Below are positions 1-9,455 of a stretch of DNA of 47,250 bases, one piece after another. The stretch's first letter is position 1. Each line of letters opens with the position of its first letter. The translations under genes and the position numbers were made by a program. The notes beneath the pieces are model-generated. The model saw only the letters and a list, made by a program, of their open reading frames with translations, was not told the origin of the DNA and did not search any database. The DNA comes from Gemmatimonadetes bacterium SCN 70-22. GTDB taxonomy: Bacteria; Gemmatimonadota; Gemmatimonadetes; Gemmatimonadales; Gemmatimonadaceae. The stretch covers positions 1 to 47,250 of the forward strand of contig MEDZ01000031.1 in the NCBI GenBank assembly GCA_001724275.1, read 5' to 3'.

Positions 1-68
1 GGGGCGCCCGCGCCTCAGGGGAGCCCGCGCCTCAGGGGCGCCCGCGCCTCAGGGGCGCCCGCGCCTCA
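1..68. repeat. 17-bp tandem repeat, four copies, at window edge
   Basis: Four consecutive 17-bp units (1-17, 18-34, 35-51, 52-68) with consensus GGGGCGCCCGCGCCTCA; the second unit has a C to A change at its fifth base. The array may continue beyond the left edge. The stop codon of the minus-strand thioredoxin gene (TCA at 66-68) lies in the last unit. Function unknown. Confidence 0.9.
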
Positions 69-599
69 GGGGGCGGCGGTCGCGCCTAACGCCGAGCCCA
101 GCGCCTGCGTGAACGTGGTGTCGGTTGCCCGCACCGTCCCCAGGTGCTTCCAGCGAAGCACTCCGTCGCGATCGATCAGGTAGGACGCGGGGACGCCCAG
201 CGCCATGTACAGCGTCTGGATGCGCTCGTCGGGGTCGAGCCAGATGGGGTACCGCATCGCGAAGTCCTTCTGGAAGCCCCGGATCGTTTCCTCCGTCCCC
301 GCCGCGTCGACGCTGACTCCGATGATCTCGAGGCCGTCCTGGCGATGCTTCTCGTAGAGCGATTCGAGGTATGGAATCTCCTCGCGGCACGGGGCGCACC
401 AGGTGGCCCACACGTTGAGCAGGACCACCTTGCCTCGGTGGTCTGCGAGCGAAGCGCGAGCGCCGTCGAGCGTCACCGCGGCGTAGGCCGGCGCTTCCTT
501 GCCGACCTTCACCTCCGCGTTGCCGCCCGCCCCGGCCGCCCCGCATCCGGCAAGGATGGCGACCAGTGGCAGCATCCCCAGCTGAACGAACCGCCGCAT
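66..599 (-). CDS. TlpA/ResA-type thioredoxin-fold lipoprotein
   Basis: 177-residue predicted lipoprotein. An N-terminal hydrophobic stretch ends in a lipobox (LAGC, Cys19), followed by a thioredoxin fold with the active site WCAPC (Cys68, Cys71) in the context NVWATWCAPC. The cis-Pro region is GVPASYLID. Family members are periplasmic thiol-disulfide oxidoreductases, often reductants in cytochrome c maturation or metal handling. The ATG at 599 is chosen because it gives a clean lipoprotein signal. An in-frame ATG at 752 overlaps the stop of the upstream BNR gene as ATGA and would add 51 residues including a GQRLL repeat, so translational coupling from 752 is possible. The gene ends inside the 17-bp tandem repeat. 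The substrate cannot be told from the sequence. Confidence 0.85.
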   Translation of the reverse strand: MRRFVQLGMLPLVAILAGCGAAGAGGNAEVKVGKEAPAYAAVTLDGARASLADHRGKVVLLNVWATWCAPCREEIPYLESLYEKHRQDGLEIIGVSVDAAGTEETIRGFQKDFAMRYPIWLDPDERIQTLYMALGVPASYLIDRDGVLRWKHLGTVRATDTTFTQALGSALGATAAP

Positions 600-748
600 C
601 ACGCGCCGCGCCCTGCGCAGAGGCGTCCCGAGCAAGCGCTGTCCGAGCAGGCGCTGTCCGAGCAGGCGCCCCTGATTGCGCCCCGGTGCCGACCGGCGTC
701 CAGCGCGCGGGGCCGTCGTGTCTGGCCTGGCGGCCAAGCGTGCGTCCG

Positions 749-1969
749 TCATGGGAGCGCCTCGAGGCGATACCGGGCGACACGGACCTGTGCCGAATCG
801 CCGGCCTGGGTCCAGGCGGCAATCAGCTCGCCGCCACGTCGCGTGATCTTCGGGAAGCCGCTGGCGCGCGCCCCCATGGACCTGGCCAGGACGATCGCCG
901 CCCCCGCCGTCCCATCGCGACGCACGCGACGCAGACGGACCTCGGCGGCGGTGCTGTCGGTGCGCTCCAGCCATGAGACCGCGGCGCTTCCGTCGTCGAG
1001 CAGCTCCACATCCACACGCCCCGCCGGGTTGCCGTCGTCGATGCGCTGCGGCGCACCGAACGTCGCGCCGGCGTCGGTGCTGAAGGCGACCCGCACGCGC
1101 GCGGTGTCCTGCGCCCCCGTGAACCAGGCGATGACGACGGTGTCGCCGCGCGAGGCCAGCGCCGGGCCGTTCACCGGGCAGGCCGCGATCTGCCAGTGGT
1201 CGTCGTGCACGATGGCCGGCTCGGTCCACCGTCCGTTCTCGCGGCGCACCACGGCGATGTCGCGCACCTCGTCCACCGTGCGGTCGCGGTAGGCCACCAC
1301 CGGCCCGCGCGGGGTGAGCGTGGCCGCCACCTGGCAGCAGTCGCAGTTGCGGGTGTCGAGCAGGCGTTCCTCGCCCAGCGTGCCGTCAGCGGCAACGGAT
1401 GTCGTGGCCACGTGCATCGCGCGCATCGACTCGTCGCCCGTCGCCGTGCCGCGCCCGTCGAGCCAGGCGGCTTCCACCCCGCCGCCCGCCGTCGGCCAGA
1501 CGGCCACGAAGCCGTGCTCGGCGGCCACCCCGTCGCGGTGCAGGATGCGCCCGTCCGACCAGGTTCGTCCCGCGTCCACCGACTGCGTCAGCATCACGTC
1601 GTAGCTGTACCGGCCGCCGGGGCGGCGCTGCAGCCAGTGCGCGAACAACGTCCCGTTGTCGGCCACCGTCACCGAGGGAAAGTCGGCCCAGTTGACGAAG
1701 AAGTCCGGCCGCTCGGCGATCGTTCGGGGGGCGCTCCACGTGTCGCCGGAAAGCGTCGCGTAGCGCAGCGCGTAGGTCGAGTCGCTGCGCCGCTCGAGCC
1801 ACGTGAGGTGCACGCCGCCGTCGGCGTCCGACGCGAGGAACGGTTCCCCGCTCGGGATTGCCGCCGGCGTAGGGAGGGGGACCAGCGCGCCCGCGTCGGT
1901 GGCCTGCTGCTCGGGGCGGCATCCCGCCAGGGCGGCGAGCAGGAGGGCGAGGGAAAGTCGCGTCGTCAT
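749..1969 (-). CDS. BNR/sialidase-fold lipoprotein with CDCC motif
   Basis: 406-residue lipoprotein (lipobox LAGC, Cys17) with BNR/Asp-box-like blades such as SVDAGRTWSDG and STDAGATFGAP, typical of the sialidase-like beta-propeller. The annotation 'exo-alpha-sialidase' reflects the fold only; I do not see a convincing sialidase Arg triad. A striking block carries NCDCC (Cys209, 211, 212) and later HWQIAACPVNGPAL (Cys264), which looks like a thiol or metal site. The gene sits directly upstream of the TlpA lipoprotein with an ATGA contact, so the two probably act together at the outer face of a membrane. A redox or metal-related role is inference. Confidence 0.75.
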   Translation of the reverse strand: MTTRLSLALLLAALAGCRPEQQATDAGALVPLPTPAAIPSGEPFLASDADGGVHLTWLERRSDSTYALRYATLSGDTWSAPRTIAERPDFFVNWADFPSVTVADNGTLFAHWLQRRPGGRYSYDVMLTQSVDAGRTWSDGRILHRDGVAAEHGFVAVWPTAGGGVEAAWLDGRGTATGDESMRAMHVATTSVAADGTLGEERLLDTRNCDCCQVAATLTPRGPVVAYRDRTVDEVRDIAVVRRENGRWTEPAIVHDDHWQIAACPVNGPALASRGDTVVIAWFTGAQDTARVRVAFSTDAGATFGAPQRIDDGNPAGRVDVELLDDGSAAVSWLERTDSTAAEVRLRRVRRDGTAGAAIVLARSMGARASGFPKITRRGGELIAAWTQAGDSAQVRVARYRLEALP

Positions 1970-2001
1970 GCGGGAAATCTGCCGGTCGGGCCTCCGGAGC
2001 G

Positions 2002-3363
2002 TCAACGCCGCGCGGCGACGTCGTTGCGGAACACGTCGCCTCCCTTCATCACGAAGCGGACGTGCCGCGTGGCCGCGATGTCGCGCGTCGGGTCGCCTTC
2101 CATCGCGACCAGGTCGGCCCACAGCCCGGGCTTCACCATGCCGATGCGGTCGTCCATCCGCAGGACCTTCGCCGTCACCGACGTTGCCGTGCGCATCGCC
2201 TCGAGCGGCGTCATGCCGTAGTCGACCAGGAGTAGCAGCTCGCGGGCATTGTCGCCGTGACTGAAGACGCCGACGTCGCTCCCGTTGCAGATCGTGACGC
2301 CGGCCGCGCGCGCCAGGCGGAAGCTCTCGCGCTTGGCACGGATCCGCGCCGGTTCCGGGTCGACCCCCTTCTTCCACCCCGCGTACTGCTGCGTGGCGTC
2401 GCCCGCGGCCAGCGTGGGACAGAGGGCGACCCCCCGCTCAGCCATCAGCTTGAACACCTCGGCGGTCCCCCCGTCGCCGTGCTCGATGTTCGCCACCCCC
2501 GCCAGGGTGGCGCGTCGCATCCCCTCGGCGCTCGCCGCGTGCACGACGACGTGGCGTCCGCTCGACTCGGCGATCTCGACCGCGGCGCGCAGCTCGTCCT
2601 CCGTGAAGCCGGGGCGCGCCTCGCCCGAGGGGCCCCACCGGTAGTCCGCGTAGATCTTGATCCAGTCGGCCCCGTGCTTGATCTGGTCACGCACCGCGCG
2701 GACCAGCTCCTCGCGATTTCCCACCTCCTCGGCGCCTTGCAGGATCTCGACGTCGTTGGCGAAGGTGCGCGGTCCGTAGCTTCCGCGTCCGACGATCGCC
2801 TTGGTGGTGACGAGGAGGCGCGGGCCGGGGAGGATCCCCTGGTCGATGGCCTGCTTCACGCCGACGTCGGCGTAGCCGGCCCCCTCGGTCCCGAGGTCGC
2901 GGAGGAGGGTGAAGCCCGCCTGGATGGTCGCGCGCACGTGATTGGTGGCGCGCGCCACGCGCAGGGCGGTCGGCTCGCGCAGGACCTGGTCTTCCCAGGT
3001 GGTCTCGTTGTACGGGTGCAGCAGGATGTGCGAGTGCGCCTCGATGAGTCCCGGCGTGAGCGTGAGGCCGGGGAGGTCGATGACGCGGGCCCCCGCCGGC
3101 ACCTTGACCTCACCCGCTGGTGCGACCGTCTCGATCCGATCGCCAACCACGACGACGACCATCCCCTCGCGCGCCGCGTCGCTGGCGCCGTCCCAGACGC
3201 GTGCCGGGCGCAGGACGGTGGCCTGCGGAGCCCTGGCGCCGCCTCCCTGTGCCGGGAGGGGGCCGGCGGCGGCAGCCACCAGGGAGCAGGCGGCTGCGCA
3301 CGCGATGGCGATCGGGGGGAAGCGACGGGGCAAGCTGCCTAACGCGATGCGCGGGGTGGGCAT
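2002..3363 (-). CDS. Secreted imidazolonepropionase-like amidohydrolase
   Basis: 453-residue protein with a signal peptide (hydrophobic stretch ending near ...GPLPAQG). It is a metal-dependent amidohydrolase of the imidazolonepropionase-like, prolidase-like subgroup. Visible elements are EAHSHIL (HxH metal ligands), DWIKIYADY (candidate carboxylated Lys), [21 protein letters not shown] and [14 protein letters not shown] (later metal Asp), plus the C-terminal beta-sandwich motif [15 protein letters not shown]. Family members hydrolyse cyclic amides, dipeptides or related C-N bonds; the substrate here is unknown. The ATG at 3363 is 20 nt after the stop of the DUF502 gene, so the two are probably co-transcribed. 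Confidence 0.85.
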   Translation of the reverse strand: MPTPRIALGSLPRRFPPIAIACAAACSLVAAAAGPLPAQGGGARAPQATVLRPARVWDGASDAAREGMVVVVVGDRIETVAPAGEVKVPAGARVIDLPGLTLTPGLIEAHSHILLHPYNETTWEDQVLREPTALRVARATNHVRATIQAGFTLLRDLGTEGAGYADVGVKQAIDQGILPGPRLLVTTKAIVGRGSYGPRTFANDVEILQGAEEVGNREELVRAVRDQIKHGADWIKIYADYRWGPSGEARPGFTEDELRAAVEIAESSGRHVVVHAASAEGMRRATLAGVANIEHGDGGTAEVFKLMAERGVALCPTLAAGDATQQYAGWKKGVDPEPARIRAKRESFRLARAAGVTICNGSDVGVFSHGDNARELLLLVDYGMTPLEAMRTATSVTAKVLRMDDRIGMVKPGLWADLVAMEGDPTRDIAATRHVRFVMKGGDVFRNDVAARR

Positions 3364-3383
3364 GGTGGCCGGGGCGATGAGGG

Positions 3384-4016
3384 TCAGGCGAGGGGCGCGG
3401 CGTCGTCGCCATCCGCGCGCGGCGCCGCGGGGCGCGCGAGGACCGGGATCTCCGTCACGCCGCCGGAGACGATGAACGCCATCATGTCCGAGCTGTTGGT
3501 ATCGAGACGGGTGACGGCCGACGTGGGGAAGAGGTACATCTGCCCCGAGAAATTGTAGGAATGCGGCATGTACACCGAGACGTGGCCCGGCATGTCGAGC
3601 TGGTTGAGCGCGTCCTGCGTCACGAAGCCCAGGGCGCGCGCGTTCCCCCCGGGGAACAGGTCGACGACCACCGGCTTGTCGAAGCGGCGCTTCTCGCCGA
3701 CGAAGGCATTCACCAGGTCGCGCGTCGAGGAGTAGAGCAGCCGCACGAAGGGAAGGCGCTCGAGGAGGTCGTCGAGGGCGGTGATGAGGCTGCGCGTCAG
3801 GAAGCTCGAGGCGAGGAAGCCGAACAGCGTGATCACGGCGAGCGAGACGGCGAAACCGGCCCCCGGAATGGGGAGCCCAAGCCACCCGTCGATCGTCTTG
3901 AACACCACCACGACGACGTACGCCGTGATCACGACCGGGGTCAGGAAGACGAGCCCCCGGAAGAAGTAGCCCAGGATGCGGCGGGCAAAGCCCTCCGCTG
4001 CGGTCTTCGGGCGCAC
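3384..4016 (-). CDS. DUF502 family membrane protein
   Basis: 210-residue protein with two N-terminal transmembrane helices (about residues 18-42 and 50-74), then a soluble domain containing [42 protein letters not shown] and FPTSAV, all hallmarks of DUF502. The role of the family is not established. The start is GTG at 4014-4016, immediately after the TAG of the upstream MBL-rhodanese gene, which suggests translational coupling. Confidence 0.85.
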   Translation of the reverse strand: MRPKTAAEGFARRILGYFFRGLVFLTPVVITAYVVVVVFKTIDGWLGLPIPGAGFAVSLAVITLFGFLASSFLTRSLITALDDLLERLPFVRLLYSSTRDLVNAFVGEKRRFDKPVVVDLFPGGNARALGFVTQDALNQLDMPGHVSVYMPHSYNFSGQMYLFPTSAVTRLDTNSSDMMAFIVSGGVTEIPVLARPAAPRADGDDAAPLA

Positions 4017-5468
4017 CTAAGCCGACACAGCGAAAGATGCCCGCTCGACCGGGAACCCGGCTTCCTGCCATCCCTGGATGCCGCCGCGCAGGTTGGACAC
4101 GTGGCGCACCCCGCGCAGCCGGGCCAGGCTGGCTGCGATCGCCGATCGTCCCCCCGACTGGCACTGCATCACGAGGTGCGGCGCGTCGGCGAGCGTCGGC
4201 AGCGATTCCGGCAGGCGGCCCAGTGGGGCGTGGCGTGCACCCGCGAGATGCCCGGCCTGGAATTCATCATGGGCCCGTACGTCGATCACGGTCGCGCTTC
4301 CCGAGGCCATCCATTCGGCGAGCGTGTCCGGATCGACCTGCGGGATGGCATCGAAGTGCCGGCCCTGTGCCTCCCATCCGGTGAACGCGTCCGCGCCGAA
4401 CCAGCCGGCCACGCGGTCGAGGCCGATCATCGCCAACTCGGCGGCCGCGGCCCGGGCCGCCGCGTCGTCCGTGCTGTCGGACAGGAGGTAGAGGTCGCGA
4501 TCGTAATCGGCCAGCCACCCTGCCCATCCGACGAACGCCCGGTTGAACGGGACGTTGAGCGTGCCCGGGATGAAGCGGTTGGCCGCGACGGCGGCGCTGC
4601 GGATGTCGAGCACGAGGGACCCGCTGGCCACGACGTCGGCCAGCGCGGTCGCGGCGATGTGCGACGGCGTGGGGAGGTGGCCCAGCAGGGCGGGCCCCGC
4701 ACGATTGAGCCGCTTCATCACCGCGAAGTAACGCGGCGGGTCGGGCTGCCCCTCGAGCACGGCCTCGATGAACGACGCCTCGTCGGCAACCTGCAGCGCC
4801 CAGTTGGCGACCTTCTCGTAGCCTAACGTGGTCTGCGGAACGGCACCCAGCGCCTTGCCGCACGCCGATCCCGACCCGTGGCCCGGCCACAGCTGCAGGT
4901 AGTCCGGGAACCGCTCGGTGAAGCGGCGCAGCGACCGGAAGAGCTGCGCGCCGCCGGCGCGCATCGTCCCCTCGATGTTGGCGGCCCGCTCCAGGAGGTC
5001 GGGACGCCCCACGTCGCCCACGAAGATGAAGTCGCCGGTGAACGCCCCCACCGGGTGCGGCGCGGCGGGGGTGTCGGTGAGGACGAACGTCAGGTGCTCC
5101 GGCGTGTGTCCCGGGGTGTGGACGACGTCGATCCGCAGGTTGCCCACCATGAACGTGTCGCCGTCGTGCAGCAGGCGCGCGCCATCGCCCGCCGCGAAGG
5201 CGTACTGCCAGTCGTCGCCTCCCTCGGCGGAGAGGAGGAGGCGGGCCCCCGTGCGCCTCGCCAGCTCCCGGCTCCCCGACAGGTAGTCGGCATGGATGTG
5301 CGTCTCGGTGACGTGCGTGATGCGCAGTCCCTCGCTCGACGCGGCGGCGATGTACTGGTCGGCGTCGCGATTGGCGTCGATCACGAGCGCCTCGCCCGTT
5401 CGCTGGCAGCCGACCAGGTAGCTCGCCTGCGCGAGTCCCTCGTGGTAGAATCGCTTGAGCAGCATGGG
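4017..5468 (-). CDS. Metallo-beta-lactamase/rhodanese fusion (persulfide dioxygenase-sulfurtransferase-like)
   Basis: 483 residues in three modules. The N-terminal metallo-beta-lactamase domain (about 1-250) has [10 protein letters not shown] (His56, His58, Asp60), HTPGH (His120) and [14 protein letters not shown] (Asp145), the ETHE1-like arrangement using a mononuclear iron; a Tyr replaces the last His of HxHxDH, as is usual in this subgroup. A first rhodanese domain (about 270-365) lacks the catalytic Cys. A second (about 380-480) carries it in [10 protein letters not shown] (about Cys436). CstB-like proteins of this architecture oxidise persulfides to thiosulfate, so sulfide or persulfide detoxification is likely. 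The ATG at 5468 has a GAGGGG ribosome site on the minus strand. It is divergent from the S9 peptidase. Confidence 0.88.
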   Translation of the reverse strand, partial: PMLLKRFYHEGLAQASYLVGCQRTGEALVIDANRDADQYIAAASSEGLRITHVTETHIHADYLSGSRELARRTGARLLLSAEGGDDWQYAFAAGDGARLLHDGDTFMVGNLRIDVVHTPGHTPEHLTFVLTDTPAAPHPVGAFTGDFIFVGDVGRPDLLERAANIEGTMRAGGAQLFRSLRRFTERFPDYLQLWPGHGSGSACGKALGAVPQTTLGYEKVANWALQVADEASFIEAVLEGQPDPPRYFAVMKRLNRAGPALLGHLPTPSHIAATALADVVASGSLVLDIRSAAVAANRFIPGTLNVPFNRAFVGWAGWLADYDRDLYLLSDSTDDAAARAAAAELAMIGLDRVAGWFGADAFTGWEAQGRHFDAIPQVDPDTLAEWMASGSATVIDVRAHDEFQAGHLAGARHAPLGRLPESLPTLADAPHLVMQCQSGGRSAIAASLARLRGVRHVSNLRGGIQGWQEAGFPVERASFAVSA

Positions 5469-5577
5469 TCCCCTCGAAAGCTGGCGGCGCGTCGTTCGCG
5501 CCCTGACCGAAAGGTGCGCAGGCGGCGTCGCGCGAGGTAGGCCCTCGGATCCTCGGTCAATCGTCAGGAGACCTTCG

Positions 5578-8421
5578 ATGCAACGCAGCACCCGGGTGGC
5601 CCTCGCCGCCATGACGGCGTCCCTCTGCCTCGGCACCGGCGCAACCGCCGGCGCCCAGGGGCGCAAAGCGCTCACCCAGGACACGTACGATACGTGGCGC
5701 CAGATCCAGGGGGCGGTGCTGTCGCCCGACGGGCGGTGGGCGATGTACACCCTCACCCCGGTCGTGGGCGACGGCGACGTCGTGCTGCGCGAGACCGGCG
5801 GGACCAGGGAGCGCCGCCTTCCGCGCGGGTGGACGGGACGCCCCGTGACGAGCGTGGTCGTGGACTCGCCCTTCGTGGCGCCGCAGCCGCAGTTCACCGC
5901 CGATTCTCGTTATGCGGTCTTCCTCGGCTACCCGCCCCAGGCGCAGTACGACCAGGCGAGGCGCGACAAGCTCCCCGCCGCACGGCAGCCCAAGGCCATC
6001 CTCTCCATCGTCCCCCTCCAGGGCGACAGCGTGGCCAGCATCCCGCGCGTGCGGTCGTACCGCCTGCCGCGCGAGTCGGGGCGCGTCGTGGCCTACCTGC
6101 TGGAGCCGGACGAGGCGCCGCGCGACACGGCGGCGCCGGCGACGGCCGCCGGCCGGCCGGCGCAGCGCAAGACGTATGGCTCCACGCTCGTGATCCGCGA
6201 CCTTGCCACCGGCAACGAGGCGCGTATCGCCGACGTCACGAGTTACGTGGTGGATGACAGCGGGCGGTACCTGGCATACGCCGTCGCCTCGCGCACCCCG
6301 CAGTCCGATGGAGTGTACCTGCGCCACCTCGCCACGCAGCAAACGGCCACGGTGATGGCGGGCGAGGGAGACTATCGCCAACTCGCCATGGACCGGGCGG
6401 GGACGCAGCTGGCCTTCGTCTCGAATCGCGATGAATACCGCGAGCCCAGGCCGCGGCACGTGCTCTACTACGCGACCATGCGGGCCCCAACGCCGGTGGT
6501 CGTGGCCGCCCCCGGCGCGGTGGACGGGTTGAACCCGAGCGACAAGGCGCCGGTGAGCTTCACCCGCAGTGGCGATGCGCTCACCTTCGGCGTCGCGGCG
6601 CCGCCGCTCGACAGCATCCCGGCCGATTCGCTGGCCGACAAGGCGGTCTTCGACCTGTGGCACTGGAAGGACCGCCGGCTGCAACCACAGCAGAGGGTGG
6701 AGGCCAATCGCGACCGCGACCGGGCGTGGACCACGGTCTACGTCCCGCGCACGAAGCGAATCCTGCGCCTCGCGAACGATACGATGCCGCAGGCCCAGCT
6801 GTCCGACGACGGGCGCGTGGCCCTGGTGACCACCAACGTCCCCTATGCCGTCGAGGCGATGTGGGGAGAAGGAGGGACCGACGTCTACGTGGTCGACGTC
6901 ACCAGCGGAACGGTCACCCCTGTGGCCCGGCGCCAGGAATTCAACGCGCAACTCTCGCCGGGGGCCCGGTACGTCACCTGGTACGGTGACGGGAGGTGGA
7001 GCGCGTACCAGGTCGCGACCGGACGCACGATCGACCTCACCGGTGCGATCCGGGGGGTGCGCTTCGACGACGAGACGTGGGACTCGCCGAGCACGCCGCA
7101 GCCGTACGGCATCGCGGGGTGGACGCGTGACGACCGCTCGCTCCTGGTGTACTCCCGCTTTGATGTGTGGGAGGTCGATCCGTCGGGGGCGCGGCCGCCA
7201 CGCGTGGTGACCGACTCGGTCGGCGTACAGGAGAAGCTGGTGTTCCGTCTCGTCGACCTCGATCCCGACGAGCGCTGGATCGACCCCGCCCAGCCCCTCC
7301 TGCTCCGCGCCTTCGACGACGAGAACAAGGGGAGCGGCTTCTATCGTGACCGGCTCGGGGTGACCGCGGCGCCGCAGCGCATCGTCTTCGGCGACCGCAG
7401 CTACGGCACGCCGCAACGGGCGCGGAAGGGCGGGCAGTACCTGCTCACCCAACAGACGCTGCGCGAGTTTCCCGACCTCTACACGGGGGCCTCGCTCGAT
7501 GCCGTGACGCGCATCAGCGATGCCAACCCGCAGCAGGGAGAGTATCGCTGGCCCACGGTCGAACTGGTGCGCTGGACGAGCGCCGACGGGATCCCGCTCA
7601 AGGGGCTCCTGTACAAGCCCGACGATTTCGACGCGTCCCGGCAGTACCCGATGATCGTGTACTACTACGAGACGCTGAGCGACGGCTTGCATACCTACCA
7701 TGCGCCGACGGGGCGCAACGTGATCAATCCCGTCGTCTATACGTCGTTGGGCTACGTGGTGTTCTTCCCCGACATCACCTACGAGATCGGCTTCCCGGGA
7801 CCGAGCGCGATGAAGAGCATCGTCCCCGGGGTGAAGTCGATCGTGGCCCGCGGCTTCGTGAACCCCAAGGCGATCGGCCTCGCGGGGCAGAGCTGGGGCG
7901 GGTACCAGACCGCCTACCTCATCACCCAGACCTCGATGTTCGCCGCCGCCGTCCCCAATGCCCCGGTCGCCAACATGACCAGTGCCTACGGCGGAATCCG
8001 CTGGGGGACGGGGCTTGCCCGCGCCTTCCAGTACGAGAAGACGCAGTCGCGCATCGGCGGCTCCATCTGGGAGTACCCGATGCGTTACCTCGAGAATTCC
8101 CCCCTCTTCCACCTCGATCGTGTCACGACCCCGGTCTTCTTCATGCACAACGACGCCGACGACGCCGTCCCGTGGTACCAGGGGATCGAGCTCTTCGTCG
8201 GGCTGCGACGGCTCGGGAAGGAGGTGTACTTCATCTCGTACAACGGCGACGTGCACAACCCGCGCAAGCGCGCCAACCAGAAGGACATCGACCTGCGCAT
8301 GCAGCAGTTCTTCGCCAACAAGCTGCAGGGGGCTCCGGCACCGGACTGGATGGTCCGCGGCATCCCCTTCCTCGAGAAGGGGCGTGACCAGCTGAACCGC
8401 TCGCCCGACGTCCCCCGTTAG
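5578..8421 (+). CDS. Secreted S9-family prolyl oligopeptidase-like peptidase
   Basis: 947-residue exported serine peptidase of the S9 family. A signal peptide precedes GAQGRKALTQDTYDTW. The central part is a WD/TolB-like propeller (about 40-640). The alpha/beta-hydrolase domain has GLAGQSWGGYQ (nucleophile Ser772; Trp replaces the commoner Tyr), ADDAVPW (Asp about 861) and GDVHN (His893). The family cleaves peptides, often after Pro, in the periplasm. The ATG at 5578 follows an AGGAG at 5566-5570, ideal spacing, which excludes the longer frame-open extension to 5455. The gene is monocistronic and converges on the cytochrome gene with only 9 bp between stops. Confidence 0.92.
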   Translation: MQRSTRVALAAMTASLCLGTGATAGAQGRKALTQDTYDTWRQIQGAVLSPDGRWAMYTLTPVVGDGDVVLRETGGTRERRLPRGWTGRPVTSVVVDSPFVAPQPQFTADSRYAVFLGYPPQAQYDQARRDKLPAARQPKAILSIVPLQGDSVASIPRVRSYRLPRESGRVVAYLLEPDEAPRDTAAPATAAGRPAQRKTYGSTLVIRDLATGNEARIADVTSYVVDDSGRYLAYAVASRTPQSDGVYLRHLATQQTATVMAGEGDYRQLAMDRAGTQLAFVSNRDEYREPRPRHVLYYATMRAPTPVVVAAPGAVDGLNPSDKAPVSFTRSGDALTFGVAAPPLDSIPADSLADKAVFDLWHWKDRRLQPQQRVEANRDRDRAWTTVYVPRTKRILRLANDTMPQAQLSDDGRVALVTTNVPYAVEAMWGEGGTDVYVVDVTSGTVTPVARRQEFNAQLSPGARYVTWYGDGRWSAYQVATGRTIDLTGAIRGVRFDDETWDSPSTPQPYGIAGWTRDDRSLLVYSRFDVWEVDPSGARPPRVVTDSVGVQEKLVFRLVDLDPDERWIDPAQPLLLRAFDDENKGSGFYRDRLGVTAAPQRIVFGDRSYGTPQRARKGGQYLLTQQTLREFPDLYTGASLDAVTRISDANPQQGEYRWPTVELVRWTSADGIPLKGLLYKPDDFDASRQYPMIVYYYETLSDGLHTYHAPTGRNVINPVVYTSLGYVVFFPDITYEIGFPGPSAMKSIVPGVKSIVARGFVNPKAIGLAGQSWGGYQTAYLITQTSMFAAAVPNAPVANMTSAYGGIRWGTGLARAFQYEKTQSRIGGSIWEYPMRYLENSPLFHLDRVTTPVFFMHNDADDAVPWYQGIELFVGLRRLGKEVYFISYNGDVHNPRKRANQKDIDLRMQQFFANKLQGAPAPDWMVRGIPFLEKGRDQLNRSPDVPR

Positions 8422-8430
8422 CCCCCTGAC

Positions 8431-9327
8431 CTAACGAGTCCCCGTCTCGCGCGGCGGGACGGTGCGGAGGTGCGCGTACAGCGCCCGGAGCTCGTCATCG
8501 GTCATTTGTGCCGTGTACTTCACCGGCATGAACGGATCGATGACGGAGCCGTCCGGGCGCTTCCCTTCGCGCAGCGCGGTCACGAAGTCCTGCTCGCTCC
8601 ACTGGCCGATGCCGGTGGGCGTCAGGTTGGCCGCCGGCTTGAACGAGGGTGGCGTCCCCGGCACGTGCCCACCGGACAGCCCGGGGCCATGACATCCGGT
8701 GCATCCGCCGACGGTCGCCAGGTACGCGCCATACTCGGCGGTCGCCCCCGCCGGAGGCGTCCGGCGCGTGATCCCGTCGTGCGGCACCAGCTCGGACTCG
8801 TTCATCAAAGGCAGCTGGCCGGCGACGTACAGGAGGCGGCCGAGCGGGCGCACCACGCTGCCGCGGCTCGGCCGGTCCACCGGCGGCGCTGTGCGCAGGT
8901 AGGCGACGATCGCCGCGACGTCCTCGTCGGAGAGGATGTTGAACGACGTCGTCGGCATGAAGCGCAGCGGCGTTCCGTCGGGGCGCACGCCGTGCCGGAT
9001 GGCCCGCACCAGCTCCGCGTCGCTGAGCGCCGACAGCACACCGCCGGCCCCGCTGGTGATGTTCGGGGCAATCAGCTGCCCGATCGGACCGGCATCGACC
9101 GCCAGCTGGCCACCGAGGTCGGCGCCATGACAGTCCACGCACTTGGCGATGGCGATCGCCAGGTGTCGTCCTCGCGCGATGGAGGCGGAGTCGGTGCGGA
9201 TGACGGGTTCGCTGTCGTGGACGGCGATCCGGCGCGACATGCGATATGAAGAGAGTGCAAAGACACCTCCCGCGACGAGCGCGACGAGGAGGACGGCGCC
9301 CAGGAGCGCGCGGCGGATGAATCGCAT
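8431..9327 (-). CDS. Membrane-anchored dihaem cytochrome c
   Basis: 298-residue protein with an uncleaved-looking N-terminal hydrophobic helix (about residues 7-28) and two class I cytochrome c domains. The haem motifs are CVDCH (first domain) and CTGCH (second); the candidate distal Met residues lie in RFMPTTSFNILSDED and DPFMPVKYTAQMTDDEL. This is the architecture of alcohol/aldehyde dehydrogenase cytochrome subunits and related periplasmic electron carriers. No dehydrogenase gene is adjacent, so the redox partner is unknown. The ATG at 9327 is chosen because it begins just before the membrane anchor. It is divergent from the ABC exporter genes. Confidence 0.88.
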   Translation of the reverse strand: MRFIRRALLGAVLLVALVAGGVFALSSYRMSRRIAVHDSEPVIRTDSASIARGRHLAIAIAKCVDCHGADLGGQLAVDAGPIGQLIAPNITSGAGGVLSALSDAELVRAIRHGVRPDGTPLRFMPTTSFNILSDEDVAAIVAYLRTAPPVDRPSRGSVVRPLGRLLYVAGQLPLMNESELVPHDGITRRTPPAGATAEYGAYLATVGGCTGCHGPGLSGGHVPGTPPSFKPAANLTPTGIGQWSEQDFVTALREGKRPDGSVIDPFMPVKYTAQMTDDELRALYAHLRTVPPRETGTR

Positions 9328-9455
9328 GCGGGTGCCTCTCGCGGGTTGGGAGGTGAGCGATCCGGGGCGCGGCCTCACAAGGCGGATTACGCTCGGCGCT
9401 CTTGGACGGTTTCGCACCGATCGCCCGATGTCTCGTCGATTCGTACATTGTCCGC

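Noticed and set aside
749-1969. Calling the BNR protein a true sialidase
   Set aside because: Only the propeller and Asp-box-like repeats are seen; I could not identify the catalytic Arg triad, Tyr and Glu of sialidases.
5557-8256. Very long minus-strand open frame opposite the S9 peptidase
   Set aside because: It is an antisense shadow of a high-GC gene; its translation is Arg/Val/His-rich without domain motifs, while the plus strand has a full peptidase with catalytic triad and ribosome site.
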